The position numbers were made by a program, and so were the translations under genes. Of a stretch of 46,130 nucleotides of DNA, positions 1 through 7,859 are shown in pieces; position 1 is the stretch's first letter, and each line of letters begins with the position of its first letter. The DNA is from Clostridia bacterium. GTDB taxonomy: Bacteria > Bacillota > Clostridia > Oscillospirales > Acutalibacteraceae. The notes under the pieces were generated by a model. That model ran no database searches, was not told where the DNA came from, and saw only the letters and a program-made list of their open reading frames with translations. The DNA is taken from assembly GCA_017546665.1 (NCBI GenBank), contig JAFYSE010000050.1, forward strand, positions 1 to 46,130, given 5' to 3'.

Positions 1-390
1 ATCTTCAATATTAAAGCCCATTGAACGGAAAATGCTTTCACACTGACGCTGTACAAGTGTGATAGGGTGGTATGAACCACGAGTTAAGTCAGCAGGAACA
101 GAAATATCAAAAACAGGTGTGCTTTCGATTTCCTTCTTTAATTCAAGCTCTTTAAGCTCCTGACTCTTTTCTGCAATTTTCTGTTCAACAAAGGCACGAA
201 CCTCGTTGACAACCTGACCCATAATTGGTCTTTCTTCTGCTGAAAGTGAACCCATCATTTTAAGCATAGATGTAAGTTCACCCTTTTTACCAAGCACCTG
301 AACTCTGAATTCTTCAAGTTGACTCTGCTCAGTAAAAGTGCTAAGTTCTGCTTCCGCACGAGCACGGATAGCTTCAAGCTTTTCTCTCAT
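1..390 (-). CDS. pheS: Phenylalanine--tRNA ligase alpha subunit, N-terminal part (runs off the left edge)
   Basis: Only the first 130 codons lie in the window; the gene continues past position 1. The translation starts MREKLEAIRARAEAELSTF and reads through a charged helical N-terminal arm containing VLGKKGELTSMLKMMGSL, then reaches the start of the catalytic core with DLTRGSYHPITLVQR. This is the typical order for the PheS class II subunit, which attaches phenylalanine to its tRNA as an alpha2beta2 enzyme with PheT. The start ATG (388-390) follows an AGGAAGAAA ribosome site on the minus strand. The T-box with a Phe specifier directly upstream independently supports the identity. pheT, expected next in the operon, would lie outside the window. 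Confidence 0.93.
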   Translation of the reverse strand, partial: MREKLEAIRARAEAELSTFTEQSQLEEFRVQVLGKKGELTSMLKMMGSLSAEERPIMGQVVNEVRAFVEQKIAEKSQELKELELKKEIESTPVFDISVPADLTRGSYHPITLVQRQCESIFRSMGFNIED

Positions 391-439
391 CTTTTTCTTC
401 CTCACTTTAATTTATAATCGGAAATAGGGAAATAGAAAT

Positions 440-691
440 AAAAAAATCCCACACTCCAAAAGAGTATGGGACGAATAAAATCCGCGGTACCACCCAAATT
501 TTTGCCAAAAGCAAACACTTTCCGTATCCTGTAACGGGAATAAGCCGTCTTTACCTACTGTTATTTCAGCAAAGCCACTCCAAAGTGAACTTCAATTAAG
601 ATTTCATTCTATTGTGCTTTCAGCCACGGCACAACTCTCTGAAAGAAGTAATTTCTTAACCTACTCTCTTTTTCATCGTGTTTTCAATATC
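440..691 (-). promoter_or_regulatory. T-box leader controlling pheS (Phe specifier)
   Basis: The canonical T-box sequence GGGTGGTACCGCG is present on the minus strand (about 483-495), next to an antiterminator-type element. It is followed by a terminator hairpin (stem arms 447-456 and 462-471) ending in a T tract. Upstream are the AGAGAG-type Stem I segment and a loop containing GAAGTTCAC, where TTC (complement of 587-589) is the likely Phe specifier codon. Uncharged tRNA-Phe would stabilise the antiterminator and switch on pheS. This leader and its promoter fill the space between pheS and glnA; nothing else is seen from 727 to 870. Confidence 0.93.
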
Positions 692-697
692 CTGTGT

Positions 698-726
698 ATT
701 ATATCAAAAGTTTAATTTTAAGTCAA
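698..726 (-). promoter_or_regulatory. Promoter of the pheS T-box transcript
   Basis: On the minus strand TTGACT (721-726) and TATAAT (698-703) are separated by 17 bases, close to the consensus sigma-A promoter. Transcription would begin near 691, giving a leader of roughly 300 nt before the pheS start. Confidence 0.85.
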
Positions 727-870
727 GAAGTTTTAAGCGTAAAATTAAAAACCAAAAACGCTTTGCATTATATATTTTCTTTATTAGGTATTCAGTTTTA
801 AAATTATAATTTGTATAGGTGTTTTATATAAAAAACATCCCTATACACCCATTTAACAACTTTCTTTTCA

Positions 871-901
871 GAAAAAAACGGTAGGTTTTTAGCCTACCGT
901 T
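871..901 (-). terminator. Rho-independent terminator of glnA
   Basis: The arms ACGGTAGG and CCTACCGT (878-885 and 893-900) form a perfect 8-bp hairpin, followed on the minus strand by a run of T (871-877), just after the glnA stop codon. Confidence 0.9.
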
Positions 902-908
902 AATTTTT

Positions 909-2231
909 TTAATATTTTGTAAGATATTCGTCGATTTCCCACTGTGTAACCTTTGTGGTGTAATCAACCCATTCCTTCTTTTTACCCTTAAGGTATTTAT
1001 CGAAGATGTGTTCACCAAGAACGTCCCTTGCCCATTCACTTGCTTCAAGCTCACGAACTGCTTCCTGCAAAGTACCAGGAAGATTTTTAATACCCTGTGC
1101 CTTGCGTTCTGCTCTTGTCATATCATAGATATTTGTTGTAATTCCTTCAGGTGCTTTCATACCCTTCTTGATACCGTCAAGACCTGCTGCGATGCAGAGA
1201 GCCATTTCAAGATATGGGTTGCAAGATGGGTCTGCTGAACGAAGTTCAACACGAGTTGCCATACCACGAGCTGCAGGAACACGAATAAGTGCTGAACGGT
1301 TTGATGCTGACCAAGAAATATAAACAGGTGCTTCAAAGCCGGGAACAAGTCTCTTGTATGAGTTAACAAGTGGATTCGCAACTGCTGTAATTGCTCTTAT
1401 GTGGTGGAGAATACCTGCGATAAACTGATATGCAGTTTCAGAAAGACCATATTTATCATCAGGGTCATAGAATGCGTTTTTGCCATCCTTCATAAGAGAA
1501 AGATTTGTATGCATACCATTACCTGCTGCACCGTAAATTGGCTTTGGCATAAATGTTGCATGAAGTCCGTTACGACGAGCATAAGTCTTAACAACGTGCT
1601 TAAAGGTTACAACCTTATCAGCTGCTTCAAGTGCTTCTGCAAATTTGAAGTCGATTTCGTGCTGACCCTCTGCACATTCGTGGTGGGAAGCCTCGATTTC
1701 ATAGTCCATCTGCTGTAATGCTATACAGATGTCGTTTCTGCATTGTTCACCATCATCAGCAGGGCCGATATCAAAATATCCAACAGCGTCATTTGTATTT
1801 GTTGTTGCTCTACCCTGTTCATCAAGTTTGAAAAGGAAGAATTCACATTCAGGACCAACATTGATTGAATATCCCATACTTGCTGCTTCTTCAATAACTG
1901 AACGAAGAACGTGGCGAGGGTCACCCATAAATGGAGTTTCTTTATCAGCTGTGTAAACGTCGCAGATTACTCTTGCTGTACCCTCTTTCCAAGGAAGAAT
2001 TGTGAATGTATCAAGGTCAGGCTTTAAATACATATCTGACTCATCAATACGAACAAAGCCTTCGATTGAAGAACCGTCAAACATCTGACCGTCAGTAAGC
2101 ACTTTTTCGAACATATTTTCAGTAATTGCGATATTCTTCATCTGACCAAAAATGTCAGTAAACTGCAAACGCAAGAACTTTATATTTTTTTCTTTCGCTA
2201 TTTTAAGAATGTCTTCAACTGTGTAGCTCAT
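909..2231 (-). CDS. glnA: Glutamine synthetase type I
   Basis: This gene makes glutamine from glutamate, ammonia and ATP, the main ammonia-assimilation step. The 440-residue product has the N-terminal beta-grasp domain followed by the catalytic domain. Visible motifs are DGSSIEGF, the metal/ATP region NVGPECEFFLF, HHECAEGQHEIDFKF, the NGMHTNLSL segment and the NRSALIRVP loop. Length and sequence fit the Firmicute GSI-alpha group, which is usually feedback-inhibited rather than adenylylated. ATG at 2231 is chosen because AAAGGTGG sits 8 bases upstream; a longer reading would start at a GTG inside that ribosome site. It is probably monocistronic, with its own promoter and terminator. Confidence 0.97.
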   Translation of the reverse strand: MSYTVEDILKIAKEKNIKFLRLQFTDIFGQMKNIAITENMFEKVLTDGQMFDGSSIEGFVRIDESDMYLKPDLDTFTILPWKEGTARVICDVYTADKETPFMGDPRHVLRSVIEEAASMGYSINVGPECEFFLFKLDEQGRATTNTNDAVGYFDIGPADDGEQCRNDICIALQQMDYEIEASHHECAEGQHEIDFKFAEALEAADKVVTFKHVVKTYARRNGLHATFMPKPIYGAAGNGMHTNLSLMKDGKNAFYDPDDKYGLSETAYQFIAGILHHIRAITAVANPLVNSYKRLVPGFEAPVYISWSASNRSALIRVPAARGMATRVELRSADPSCNPYLEMALCIAAGLDGIKKGMKAPEGITTNIYDMTRAERKAQGIKNLPGTLQEAVRELEASEWARDVLGEHIFDKYLKGKKKEWVDYTTKVTQWEIDEYLTKY

Positions 2232-2288
2232 TGGAGTTACCACCTTTCAAATGTGAATATATAAATAAATACCCACTTTAATAGTAAT

Positions 2289-2316
2289 ATTATACCATTG
2301 TTTTTAAGGATGTCAA
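2289..2316 (-). promoter_or_regulatory. Promoter of glnA
   Basis: TTGACA (2311-2316) and TATAAT (2289-2294) on the minus strand are separated by 16 bases. No clear GlnR/TnrA box (TGTNAN7TNACA) was spotted beside it. Confidence 0.8.
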
Positions 2317-2328
2317 CAAATGAATGCG

Positions 2329-2354
2329 GAATTCAGAATTCAGAATGCAGAATT
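2329..2354. repeat. Short period-7 repeat (GAATTCA-type)
   Basis: Three and a half copies of a 7-base unit (GAATTCA, GAATTCA, GAATGCA, GAATT) sit between the glnA promoter and the sdpI terminator. Two further intergenic period-7 tracts with different units occur in this window, at 15596-15623 and 23678-23698. Confidence 0.8.
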
Positions 2355-2378
2355 AAAGCGAGGTTTTAGCCTCGCTTT
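2355..2378 (-). terminator. Hairpin after sdpI
   Basis: The perfect 9-bp stem AAAGCGAGG / CCTCGCTTT with a 6-base loop lies just past the sdpI stop codon. The T tract is short, so it may be a weak terminator. Confidence 0.65.
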
Positions 2379-2385
2379 GTTAAAT

Positions 2386-3021
2386 TTATTTATTTTTCTT
2401 TTTGTAAAGAAGATATGAGTAAACCGTTGGAACAACTACCATCGGTACAAGCATAACAAAGAAAAGCCAGAATGCACCTAAAAATGCTGTTGCCATTATT
2501 ACAATACCACCGATTACCCAGAGAAAACCTGCCATACGATGTGTTTTATTCCAATTTTCTTCATCCTCAAGAGTCCAAGGAAGTTTTATACCCATTGTGT
2601 AGCTTTGTTTACATTTTGGCATATAGTTACCGATTATGACAAACAATGCACCCATAAAAAGTGGCAGAATTATTTCCACGCTGACCTTGTGACCTAATGC
2701 TGTTGCATAGACAAATGAATTGCAAAGTAAGGATAGAACAGGAATAATCCATAAAACAAGCGTAAACATTTTGTCATTGATGTTCTGCTTTTTAGGGTCA
2801 AGAGATGTACCAAGCACACAAATCCATTGAGCAACAACTAACACCAACGGCATTATGAATACTGCTTGTGTTTTAGTTCCATAACCGTCAACATTGCCAT
2901 TTGCATCCCAATGCATTGGAACTTGGTCAGGTAATTTATCCCATAATATTAAGCCAACAACTACCGGTATAAGTATTACTAATGATGTAATTATCAATTT
3001 TGGTAAATTCTTTTTAATCAT
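2386..3021 (-). CDS. sdpI: SdpI-family membrane protein (DUF1648 plus SdpI domain)
   Basis: This is a 211-residue protein with about six hydrophobic segments. The N-terminal DUF1648 signature appears as LPDQVPMHWDANGNVDGYGTK after the first membrane helix. The C-terminal SdpI domain includes GNYMPKCKQSYTMGIKLPWTLEDEENWNKTHR. In Bacillus subtilis SdpI both gives immunity to the SdpC toxin and captures the repressor SdpR at the membrane. The length matches that family (about 207). It overlaps the upstream ArsR-type gene by 8 bases, the sdpRI arrangement. No SdpC-like toxin gene is visible nearby, so the protein may instead be an orphan envelope-stress or signalling protein. Confidence 0.88.
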   Translation of the reverse strand: MIKKNLPKLIITSLVILIPVVVGLILWDKLPDQVPMHWDANGNVDGYGTKTQAVFIMPLVLVVAQWICVLGTSLDPKKQNINDKMFTLVLWIIPVLSLLCNSFVYATALGHKVSVEIILPLFMGALFVIIGNYMPKCKQSYTMGIKLPWTLEDEENWNKTHRMAGFLWVIGGIVIMATAFLGAFWLFFVMLVPMVVVPTVYSYLLYKKKNK

Positions 3022-3289
3022 TACTGTTATCTCCTTTCAATTCTGTTATCCAAAGCATAATCTCCTCAAGCACAGACGCATTCAGTTCATAGATTATGAA
3101 TTTTCCGTCCCTTTTATCCCGTACAAGGTCGGCTTCTTTAAGCACGGATAGATGACGAGAAATTGCAGCACCCGTTATATCAAATTTTTCGGTTATTTCC
3201 CCTGCTGACATCTGCTCACCTTTAAGCATATTAAGTATTTCTCTACGCACAGGGTCAGAAAGGGCTTTTAATGTGTTCTGAATTCCCAT
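3014..3289 (-). CDS. sdpR: ArsR/SdpR-family autorepressor
   Basis: This 91-residue winged-helix protein has the ArsR pattern: LKALSDPVRREILNMLKGE, MSAGEITEKFDITGAAISRH as the recognition region, LSVLKEADLVRDKRDGKF as the wing. It has no CxC metal site, so it is unlikely to be a metal sensor and fits the SdpR subgroup. The start ATG follows GGAGTGAGTGT. It shares a transcript with sdpI and overlaps it. A perfect palindrome covers its own transcription start, which argues for autorepression. Confidence 0.88.
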   Translation of the reverse strand: MGIQNTLKALSDPVRREILNMLKGEQMSAGEITEKFDITGAAISRHLSVLKEADLVRDKRDGKFIIYELNASVLEEIMLWITELKGDNSND

Positions 3290-3303
3290 ACACTCACTCC
3301 TTT

Positions 3304-3357
3304 AACATTTAACTTAAATGTTAAATGTATTATAATACTATTATTTTATATTGTCAA
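3304..3357 (-). promoter_or_regulatory. sdpRI promoter with palindromic operator
   Basis: TTGACA (3352-3357) and TATAAT (3329-3334) on the minus strand have an ideal 17-base spacer. Immediately downstream, AACATTTAA-C-TTAAATGTT (3304-3322) is a perfect 19-bp palindrome spanning the expected start point. That is the usual place for an ArsR-family operator. Confidence 0.85.
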
Positions 3358-3393
3358 GAGTTGCCCTTTACCAAATTGAATTTTATTTTATAT

Positions 3394-3420
3394 AAAAAAT
3401 GCGGGAGCCTTAGCCCCCGC
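3394..3420 (-). terminator. Terminator of the alcohol dehydrogenase gene
   Basis: The GC-rich stem GCGGGAGC / GCCCCCGC (3401-3408, 3413-3420) is followed on the minus strand by six T. Confidence 0.88.
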
Positions 3421-3439
3421 TGTAATATGTGAATATTAA

Positions 3440-4588
3440 TTACATAAGTGAAAGATAAAGGTCTTTGATTTCTTCAACACTTGTATCTCTTGGGTTACCT
3501 GGACGGCAAGCGTCAGCAAATGCAGATTCACTGAGGAAATCAATATCCTCTGCTTTTACAATTTCTTTAAGGTCTGTTGGGATACCAACATCAACAGAAA
3601 GCTGTTTAACTGCGTCAATAGCTGCTTTTCTTGCATCTTCAAGACTCATAGCGTCAACACCCGCTACACCCATAGCCTTTGCAATATCTCTGTATTTTTC
3701 ACCTGTTGCAGGAGCGTTATATTCCATAACTGTTGGAAGAATAATAGCATTTGCAACACCGTGAGGTGTGTCATAAAGAGCACCAAGAGGATGTGCCATT
3801 GAGTGAACAATACCAAGACCTACGTTACTGAAGCCCATACCTGCAACGTACTGACCGAGAGCCATATCTGCTCTACCCTCATCTGTGTTTTCAACTGCAC
3901 CACGAAGTGAACGAGCAATAATTTCGATAGCCTTAATGTGGAACATATCAGAAAGTTCCCAAGCACCTTTTGTGATATAACCTTCAATAGCATGAGTGAG
4001 AGCATCCATACCTGTTGCTGCTGTAAGTCCCTTTGGCATTGATGCCATCATATCAGGGTCAACAACTGCCACAACCGGAATGTCGTGAACGTCAACACAA
4101 ACCATTTTTCTGTCTTTTTCTACGTCTGTGATAACATAGTTGATTGTAACCTCTGCTGCTGTACCTGCTGTTGTTGGAACTGCGATGATTGGCACACATG
4201 GATTCTTTGTTGGTGCAACACCTTCAAGTGAACGAACATCAGCAAATTCAGGGTTTGTGATAATGATACCGATAGCTTTTGCAGTGTCCATTGAAGAACC
4301 GCCACCGATTGCAACGATGCAATCTGTACCTGCTGCTTTGAAAGCCTCAACACCTGTCTGAACATTTTCAATTGTTGGGTTTGGTTTGATATTTGAATAG
4401 ATTTCGTAAGCGATTTCTGCACCATCAAGGATATCTGTTACCTTTTTTGTAACACCAAATTTGATAAGGTCAGGGTCGGAGCAAACGAAAGCTTTTTTAA
4501 AGCCTCTTGCCTTGATTTCATCAGCAATAGCAGCGATAGCACCTTTGCCGTGATAAGATGTTTCATTGAGTACAAAACGATTTGCCAT
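3440..4588 (-). CDS. fucO: Iron-dependent alcohol dehydrogenase, FucO type (lactaldehyde reductase-like)
   Basis: The 382-residue product matches the group III Fe-dependent alcohol dehydrogenases in length and order. It has a nucleotide-binding half with IVAIGGGSSMDTAKAIGI and PTTAGTAAEVT, then the metal ligands in GMDALTHAIEGY, HSMAHPLGALYDTPHG. FucO reduces L-lactaldehyde to 1,2-propanediol with NADH. The start ATG at 4588 is 9 bases after TGGAGG; a longer frame upstream is only intergenic sequence. It has its own promoter, but it sits directly downstream of mtnA and its relatives. Its real substrate may therefore be the 2-(methylthio)acetaldehyde of a DHAP-type methylthio shunt; that is inference. 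General fermentation of short aldehydes is the alternative. Confidence 0.88.
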   Translation of the reverse strand: MANRFVLNETSYHGKGAIAAIADEIKARGFKKAFVCSDPDLIKFGVTKKVTDILDGAEIAYEIYSNIKPNPTIENVQTGVEAFKAAGTDCIVAIGGGSSMDTAKAIGIIITNPEFADVRSLEGVAPTKNPCVPIIAVPTTAGTAAEVTINYVITDVEKDRKMVCVDVHDIPVVAVVDPDMMASMPKGLTAATGMDALTHAIEGYITKGAWELSDMFHIKAIEIIARSLRGAVENTDEGRADMALGQYVAGMGFSNVGLGIVHSMAHPLGALYDTPHGVANAIILPTVMEYNAPATGEKYRDIAKAMGVAGVDAMSLEDARKAAIDAVKQLSVDVGIPTDLKEIVKAEDIDFLSESAFADACRPGNPRDTSVEEIKDLYLSLM

Positions 4589-4639
4589 AATAATTTTACC
4601 TCCATTAGTCAGAAAGTCTGACAAAAATTTAACAATATC

Positions 4640-4668
4640 ATTATACAATAACCCCCCCGAAAATTCAA
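4640..4668 (-). promoter_or_regulatory. Promoter of the fucO-like gene
   Basis: On the minus strand TTGAAT (4663-4668) and TATAAT (4640-4645) are separated by 17 bases. The -35 box lies inside the hairpin that follows mtnA. Confidence 0.72.
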
Positions 4669-4683
4669 GAGAATTATGGGGGA
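4651..4683 (-). terminator. Hairpin after mtnA, possible terminator
   Basis: A run of C (4652-4658) pairs with GGGGG (4678-4682), enclosing an inner AATTC/GAATT stem. Only a few T follow on the minus strand, so termination may be partial and the fucO-like gene may be partly co-transcribed. Confidence 0.5.
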
Positions 4684-4691
4684 TTTTATAT

Positions 4692-5723
4692 TTAAATATA
4701 GTTTTTAATTTCGCCAGGTGCAATAACACCCTTTTCCGTGATAAACGCAGTAATAAGTGAATTGTCAGTAACATCAAATGCAGGGTTGAGAGTCTTTGCA
4801 TTTTGTGGAATCATTCTGTTTTCATACCACATCTCCCCTATTTCATCACCATTTCGCATTTCAATTACAATCTCGTCACCTGTTTTAATATTTTTATCAA
4901 AGGTTGAGAAAGGCATACAAACATAAAACGGAATGCCATAGTGCTTTGCTAAAATCGCCACACCACTTGTACCAATTTTATTTGCAGTATCACCATTAAG
5001 GGCTACTCTGTCACAACCTACCAAAACTGCATCCACAAGTCCGTTTTTCATAACGAATGATGCCATATTATCACATATTACAGTTGTGTCAACATCTGCG
5101 TCGCAAAGTTCAAATGCAGTAAGCCTTGCACCTTGAAGAAGTGGTCGGGTTTCGTCGGCAAAAACCTTTATATTATGTCCGTTTTCCTTTGCAACATAGA
5201 TAGGCGCTAACGCTGTACCATATTTTACTGTTGCAAGTCGTCCTGCGTTACAATGGGTTAAAACTGAATTACATTTTTTTAATAAATCTGCACCGTATTC
5301 ACCGATTTTACGACAGACTGCGACGTCATCATCAAGTATATCCAAAGCACAACGTATAAGGTATGTTCGAAAATTTTCTCTATTCAATTTTTCTGCTACT
5401 TTGAGCATTTCTTCAGTTGCCCATTTTAAATTAACGGCAGTCGGACGGCATAAAACAAGTTTTTCGCAGTAGTCTTTTAACTCTGCAAACAATTCTTCAT
5501 ATGTATCGGCTGTGCTTTTATTCATAAGCACCGCAAGGCTTATTGCAGTAAAAACACCGATTGCAGGAGCACCACGGACTTTAAGAAACTTTATTGCATC
5601 AAAAATCTCATTAAAATCATCCGTTGCAACTTCCCTATATTCAGTTGGTAAAAGTGTCTGGTCAATGAAAACTGCTTTGTTATTAACAGTATCAAACCCA
5701 ACAGTTGCACCATTTAAAAACAT
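4692..5723 (-). CDS. mtnA: S-methyl-5-thioribose-1-phosphate isomerase
   Basis: The enzyme converts MTR-1-P to MTRu-1-P in methionine/MTA salvage. The 343-residue protein shows the MtnA/eIF2B-like fold motifs: KFLKVRGAPAIG, the catalytic Cys region LTHCNAGRLATV, and the Asp-containing GCDRVALNGDTANKIGTSG. Length fits the family. ATG at 5723 overlaps the stop of the phosphorylase gene by one base (TGATG), so the two are translationally coupled. The genes just upstream supply exactly the two steps that make its substrate from methylthioadenosine, which supports MtnA over a related ribose-1,5-bisphosphate or eIF2B-like isomerase. Confidence 0.93.
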   Translation of the reverse strand: MFLNGATVGFDTVNNKAVFIDQTLLPTEYREVATDDFNEIFDAIKFLKVRGAPAIGVFTAISLAVLMNKSTADTYEELFAELKDYCEKLVLCRPTAVNLKWATEEMLKVAEKLNRENFRTYLIRCALDILDDDVAVCRKIGEYGADLLKKCNSVLTHCNAGRLATVKYGTALAPIYVAKENGHNIKVFADETRPLLQGARLTAFELCDADVDTTVICDNMASFVMKNGLVDAVLVGCDRVALNGDTANKIGTSGVAILAKHYGIPFYVCMPFSTFDKNIKTGDEIVIEMRNGDEIGEMWYENRMIPQNAKTLNPAFDVTDNSLITAFITEKGVIAPGEIKNYI

Positions 5724-6541
5724 CAAAATTCACCCACAATTTCAGTAATGAGTCTTTGCATTTCTTCACTCTTTTGTCTGCCTATTGTCAAAACTTCTTC
5801 TTCAGTAAGTCTTTCCCCTGAAAGTCCTGCTGCCTTATTTGAAACAAGTGAGAAGCCAAGCACATCAATTCCACAATGATTTGCTGCGATTACCTCTTGC
5901 ACAGTTGACATACCAACAGTATCAGCTCCAAGCACACGAAACGCACGAATTTCTGCAGGTGTTTCATAACTTGGACCTGTACAACCGATATATACACCCT
6001 GTTGGAGTTTCATTCCAAGCTTTTCAGCACAGTTAAATGCAACTTCACGAAGTGCAGGTGCATAGGCAAAGCTCATATCGGGGAAACGACAACCAAAATC
6101 GTCGTCATTTTTACCTATAAGACAGTTTTTGCCTGTAAAGTTAATGTGGTCGGTAATAACCATAATATCACCAACGTTGAAACTCTCGTTGATGCCACCT
6201 GCTGCGTTTGTAACAATAAGTTTTTTAACACCAAGCATTTTCATAACACGAATTGGCATTACAACATTTTGAACTTCATAGCCTTCGTAAAGGTGAATTC
6301 TGCCCTGCATACACATAACCTTTTTGCCGTTAAGTGTACCGAAAACAAATCGACCTACATGACCTGGCGCAGTAGAAACGGGAAAATTCGGAATATCCTT
6401 GTAATCTACATACTGTGGATTTTCAATTTTTTCACCCAAAGTGCCAAGACCACTACCTAAAATAATCCCGATTTCGTATGTGTCAGTAATTTTAGTTCTT
6501 ATAAATTCAACTGCTTTATTAACCATTTGATTTAACCTCAT
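5723..6541 (-). CDS. punA: Purine nucleoside phosphorylase, trimeric PNP family (likely methylthioinosine phosphorylase)
   Basis: This 272-residue protein has the trimeric PNP/MTAP motifs GIILGSGLG, the histidine segment STAPGHVGRFVFG, IVTNAAGGIN, GPSYETPAEIR and the substrate loop VGMSTVQEVIAANHCG followed by SNKAAGLSG. It cleaves purine nucleosides with phosphate. Placed between an MTA deaminase and mtnA, it most likely acts on 5'-methylthioinosine, releasing hypoxanthine and MTR-1-P, as in Pseudomonas MTIP. That specificity is inference. It overlaps the end of mtaD by 23 bases. An alternative ATG at 6526, 9 bases after GAGG, would overlap mtaD by 8 bases. Confidence 0.92.
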   Translation of the reverse strand: MRLNQMVNKAVEFIRTKITDTYEIGIILGSGLGTLGEKIENPQYVDYKDIPNFPVSTAPGHVGRFVFGTLNGKKVMCMQGRIHLYEGYEVQNVVMPIRVMKMLGVKKLIVTNAAGGINESFNVGDIMVITDHINFTGKNCLIGKNDDDFGCRFPDMSFAYAPALREVAFNCAEKLGMKLQQGVYIGCTGPSYETPAEIRAFRVLGADTVGMSTVQEVIAANHCGIDVLGFSLVSNKAAGLSGERLTEEEVLTIGRQKSEEMQRLITEIVGEF

Positions 6542-7817
6542 TTACAACCTCACGGACTAATCTGCTTACCTCAAAGCCCATTCTTTCAACGTCGATAGTT
6601 GTGAATTCACCATTTTTATAGAGGACTTCACCATCAACCATTGTAAGCACTACATTACTCTTATTTGCAGAATATACTAAATTATTAAGTATATCAAAAT
6701 CAGGGTACATATTTGGTGTTGACATATCAAGCACAATTAAATCAGCTTTGTTACCAACTTTAATTGCACCACAATCGTGTCTGCCCTGTGCTTTATAGCC
6801 ATTAACAGTTGCCATTCTGTAAGCATCCTGTGGAGTGACAATATCTGCCTGATTATTAACACCCTTTGGCAAGAGTGCAGCAAGGTACATTTCACGCATA
6901 ATATCAAGTCCGTTGTTACTTGCTGCAGAGTCTGTACCGATACCAACATTTACACCCTTTTGTAATAATTTATAGGTATCGCAGAAGCCACTGCCGAGTT
7001 TCATATTACTTGCAGGACAATGGGCAACAGTTACACCCATTTCCTTAAATATATCCATATCTTCGTCCTCAACCCATACACAATGAGCAAGAATTGTAGG
7101 ACTGTTAAACACCTTTGCATCATAGAAAAGTCGAGCAGGAGTTTTCCCGTATTTAGCCTTACAGTTTTCATGCTCTGCCTTTGTTTCGGACAAATGAATA
7201 TGATTTATATAATCCTTACCATTTGTAAATTCACCAAACTGCTCAATAATTGAAAGTCGGTTTGTATATTCTGCGTGAAGGCTCATATCAATTTTAATTT
7301 TGCCATTTTCTGTATTGTGATACTTTTCTGCAAGGTAAATGCCCTCTTGGAATCTCTCGTTTGCAGTAATGTCTTCATCGACGAAGCTCACGATTGAACG
7401 ACCAAAATTGGTCTTTGCCTTACTGTCGATTACCGCTTTCATTACACCGTCGCCGAAGAAATACATATCTGTAAATGATGTTGTACCACACGCTAACATT
7501 TCTGCAATTGAAAGCATTGTGCCATAGTAGGCTCTATCACAGTTTAATCTGTCTTCAAATGGGAAAACCTTTTCATTAAGCCAACGGTCAAGGGGCAGAT
7601 TTTCAGCATAACCACGAAGAAGCGTCATTGGTGAATGGGTATGAAGATTTACAAAGCCTGATGATAACACCTTACCTGTGCCGTCATACTCTTCCCCATA
7701 GTTTTCCTGTGGTTTTCCAGTGCCGATATAGTCGATTTTATCCCCCTTGATACCAACAAACATATTGTTTTGAATTTCAAGGTTTTCGTTGATGATTGAA
7801 ATATTTTTAAATAGCAT
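6519..7817 (-). CDS. mtaD: 5-methylthioadenosine / S-adenosylhomocysteine deaminase
   Basis: This is a 432-residue amidohydrolase with the ATZ/TRZ-type layout: a small beta sandwich from both ends around a metal-dependent barrel. Metal and catalytic residues are visible in FVNLHTHSPMTLLRGY (His59, His61), HIHLSETKAEHE, LAHCVWV, VAHCPASNMKLGSG and GTDSAASNN. The closing segment GNKADLIVLDM is typical. MtaD deaminates MTA and SAH to the inosyl compounds. Its coupling to a phosphorylase and mtnA supports MTA as the substrate. ATG follows GGAG at 6-9 bases, right after the T tract of the preceding hairpin. Guanine or other aminohydrolases are less likely given these neighbours. Confidence 0.92.
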   Translation of the reverse strand: MLFKNISIINENLEIQNNMFVGIKGDKIDYIGTGKPQENYGEEYDGTGKVLSSGFVNLHTHSPMTLLRGYAENLPLDRWLNEKVFPFEDRLNCDRAYYGTMLSIAEMLACGTTSFTDMYFFGDGVMKAVIDSKAKTNFGRSIVSFVDEDITANERFQEGIYLAEKYHNTENGKIKIDMSLHAEYTNRLSIIEQFGEFTNGKDYINHIHLSETKAEHENCKAKYGKTPARLFYDAKVFNSPTILAHCVWVEDEDMDIFKEMGVTVAHCPASNMKLGSGFCDTYKLLQKGVNVGIGTDSAASNNGLDIMREMYLAALLPKGVNNQADIVTPQDAYRMATVNGYKAQGRHDCGAIKVGNKADLIVLDMSTPNMYPDFDILNNLVYSANKSNVVLTMVDGEVLYKNGEFTTIDVERMGFEVSRLVREVVNEVKSNG

Positions 7818-7828
7818 AATTAATCTCC

Positions 7829-7858
7829 AAAAAAGGCAGAGTTACCCCTGCCTTAAAA
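7829..7858 (-). terminator. Terminator between ppiB and mtaD
   Basis: The stem AAGGCAG / CTGCCTT (7833-7839, 7848-7854) is followed on the minus strand by a T run that touches the mtaD ribosome site. Because mtaD has no obvious separate promoter here, read-through or attenuation is possible. Confidence 0.8.
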
Positions 7859-7859
7859 A

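Noticed and set aside
824..1054. 76-residue minus-strand frame at the glnA end
   Set aside because: Runs through the glnA terminator and overlaps glnA in another frame.
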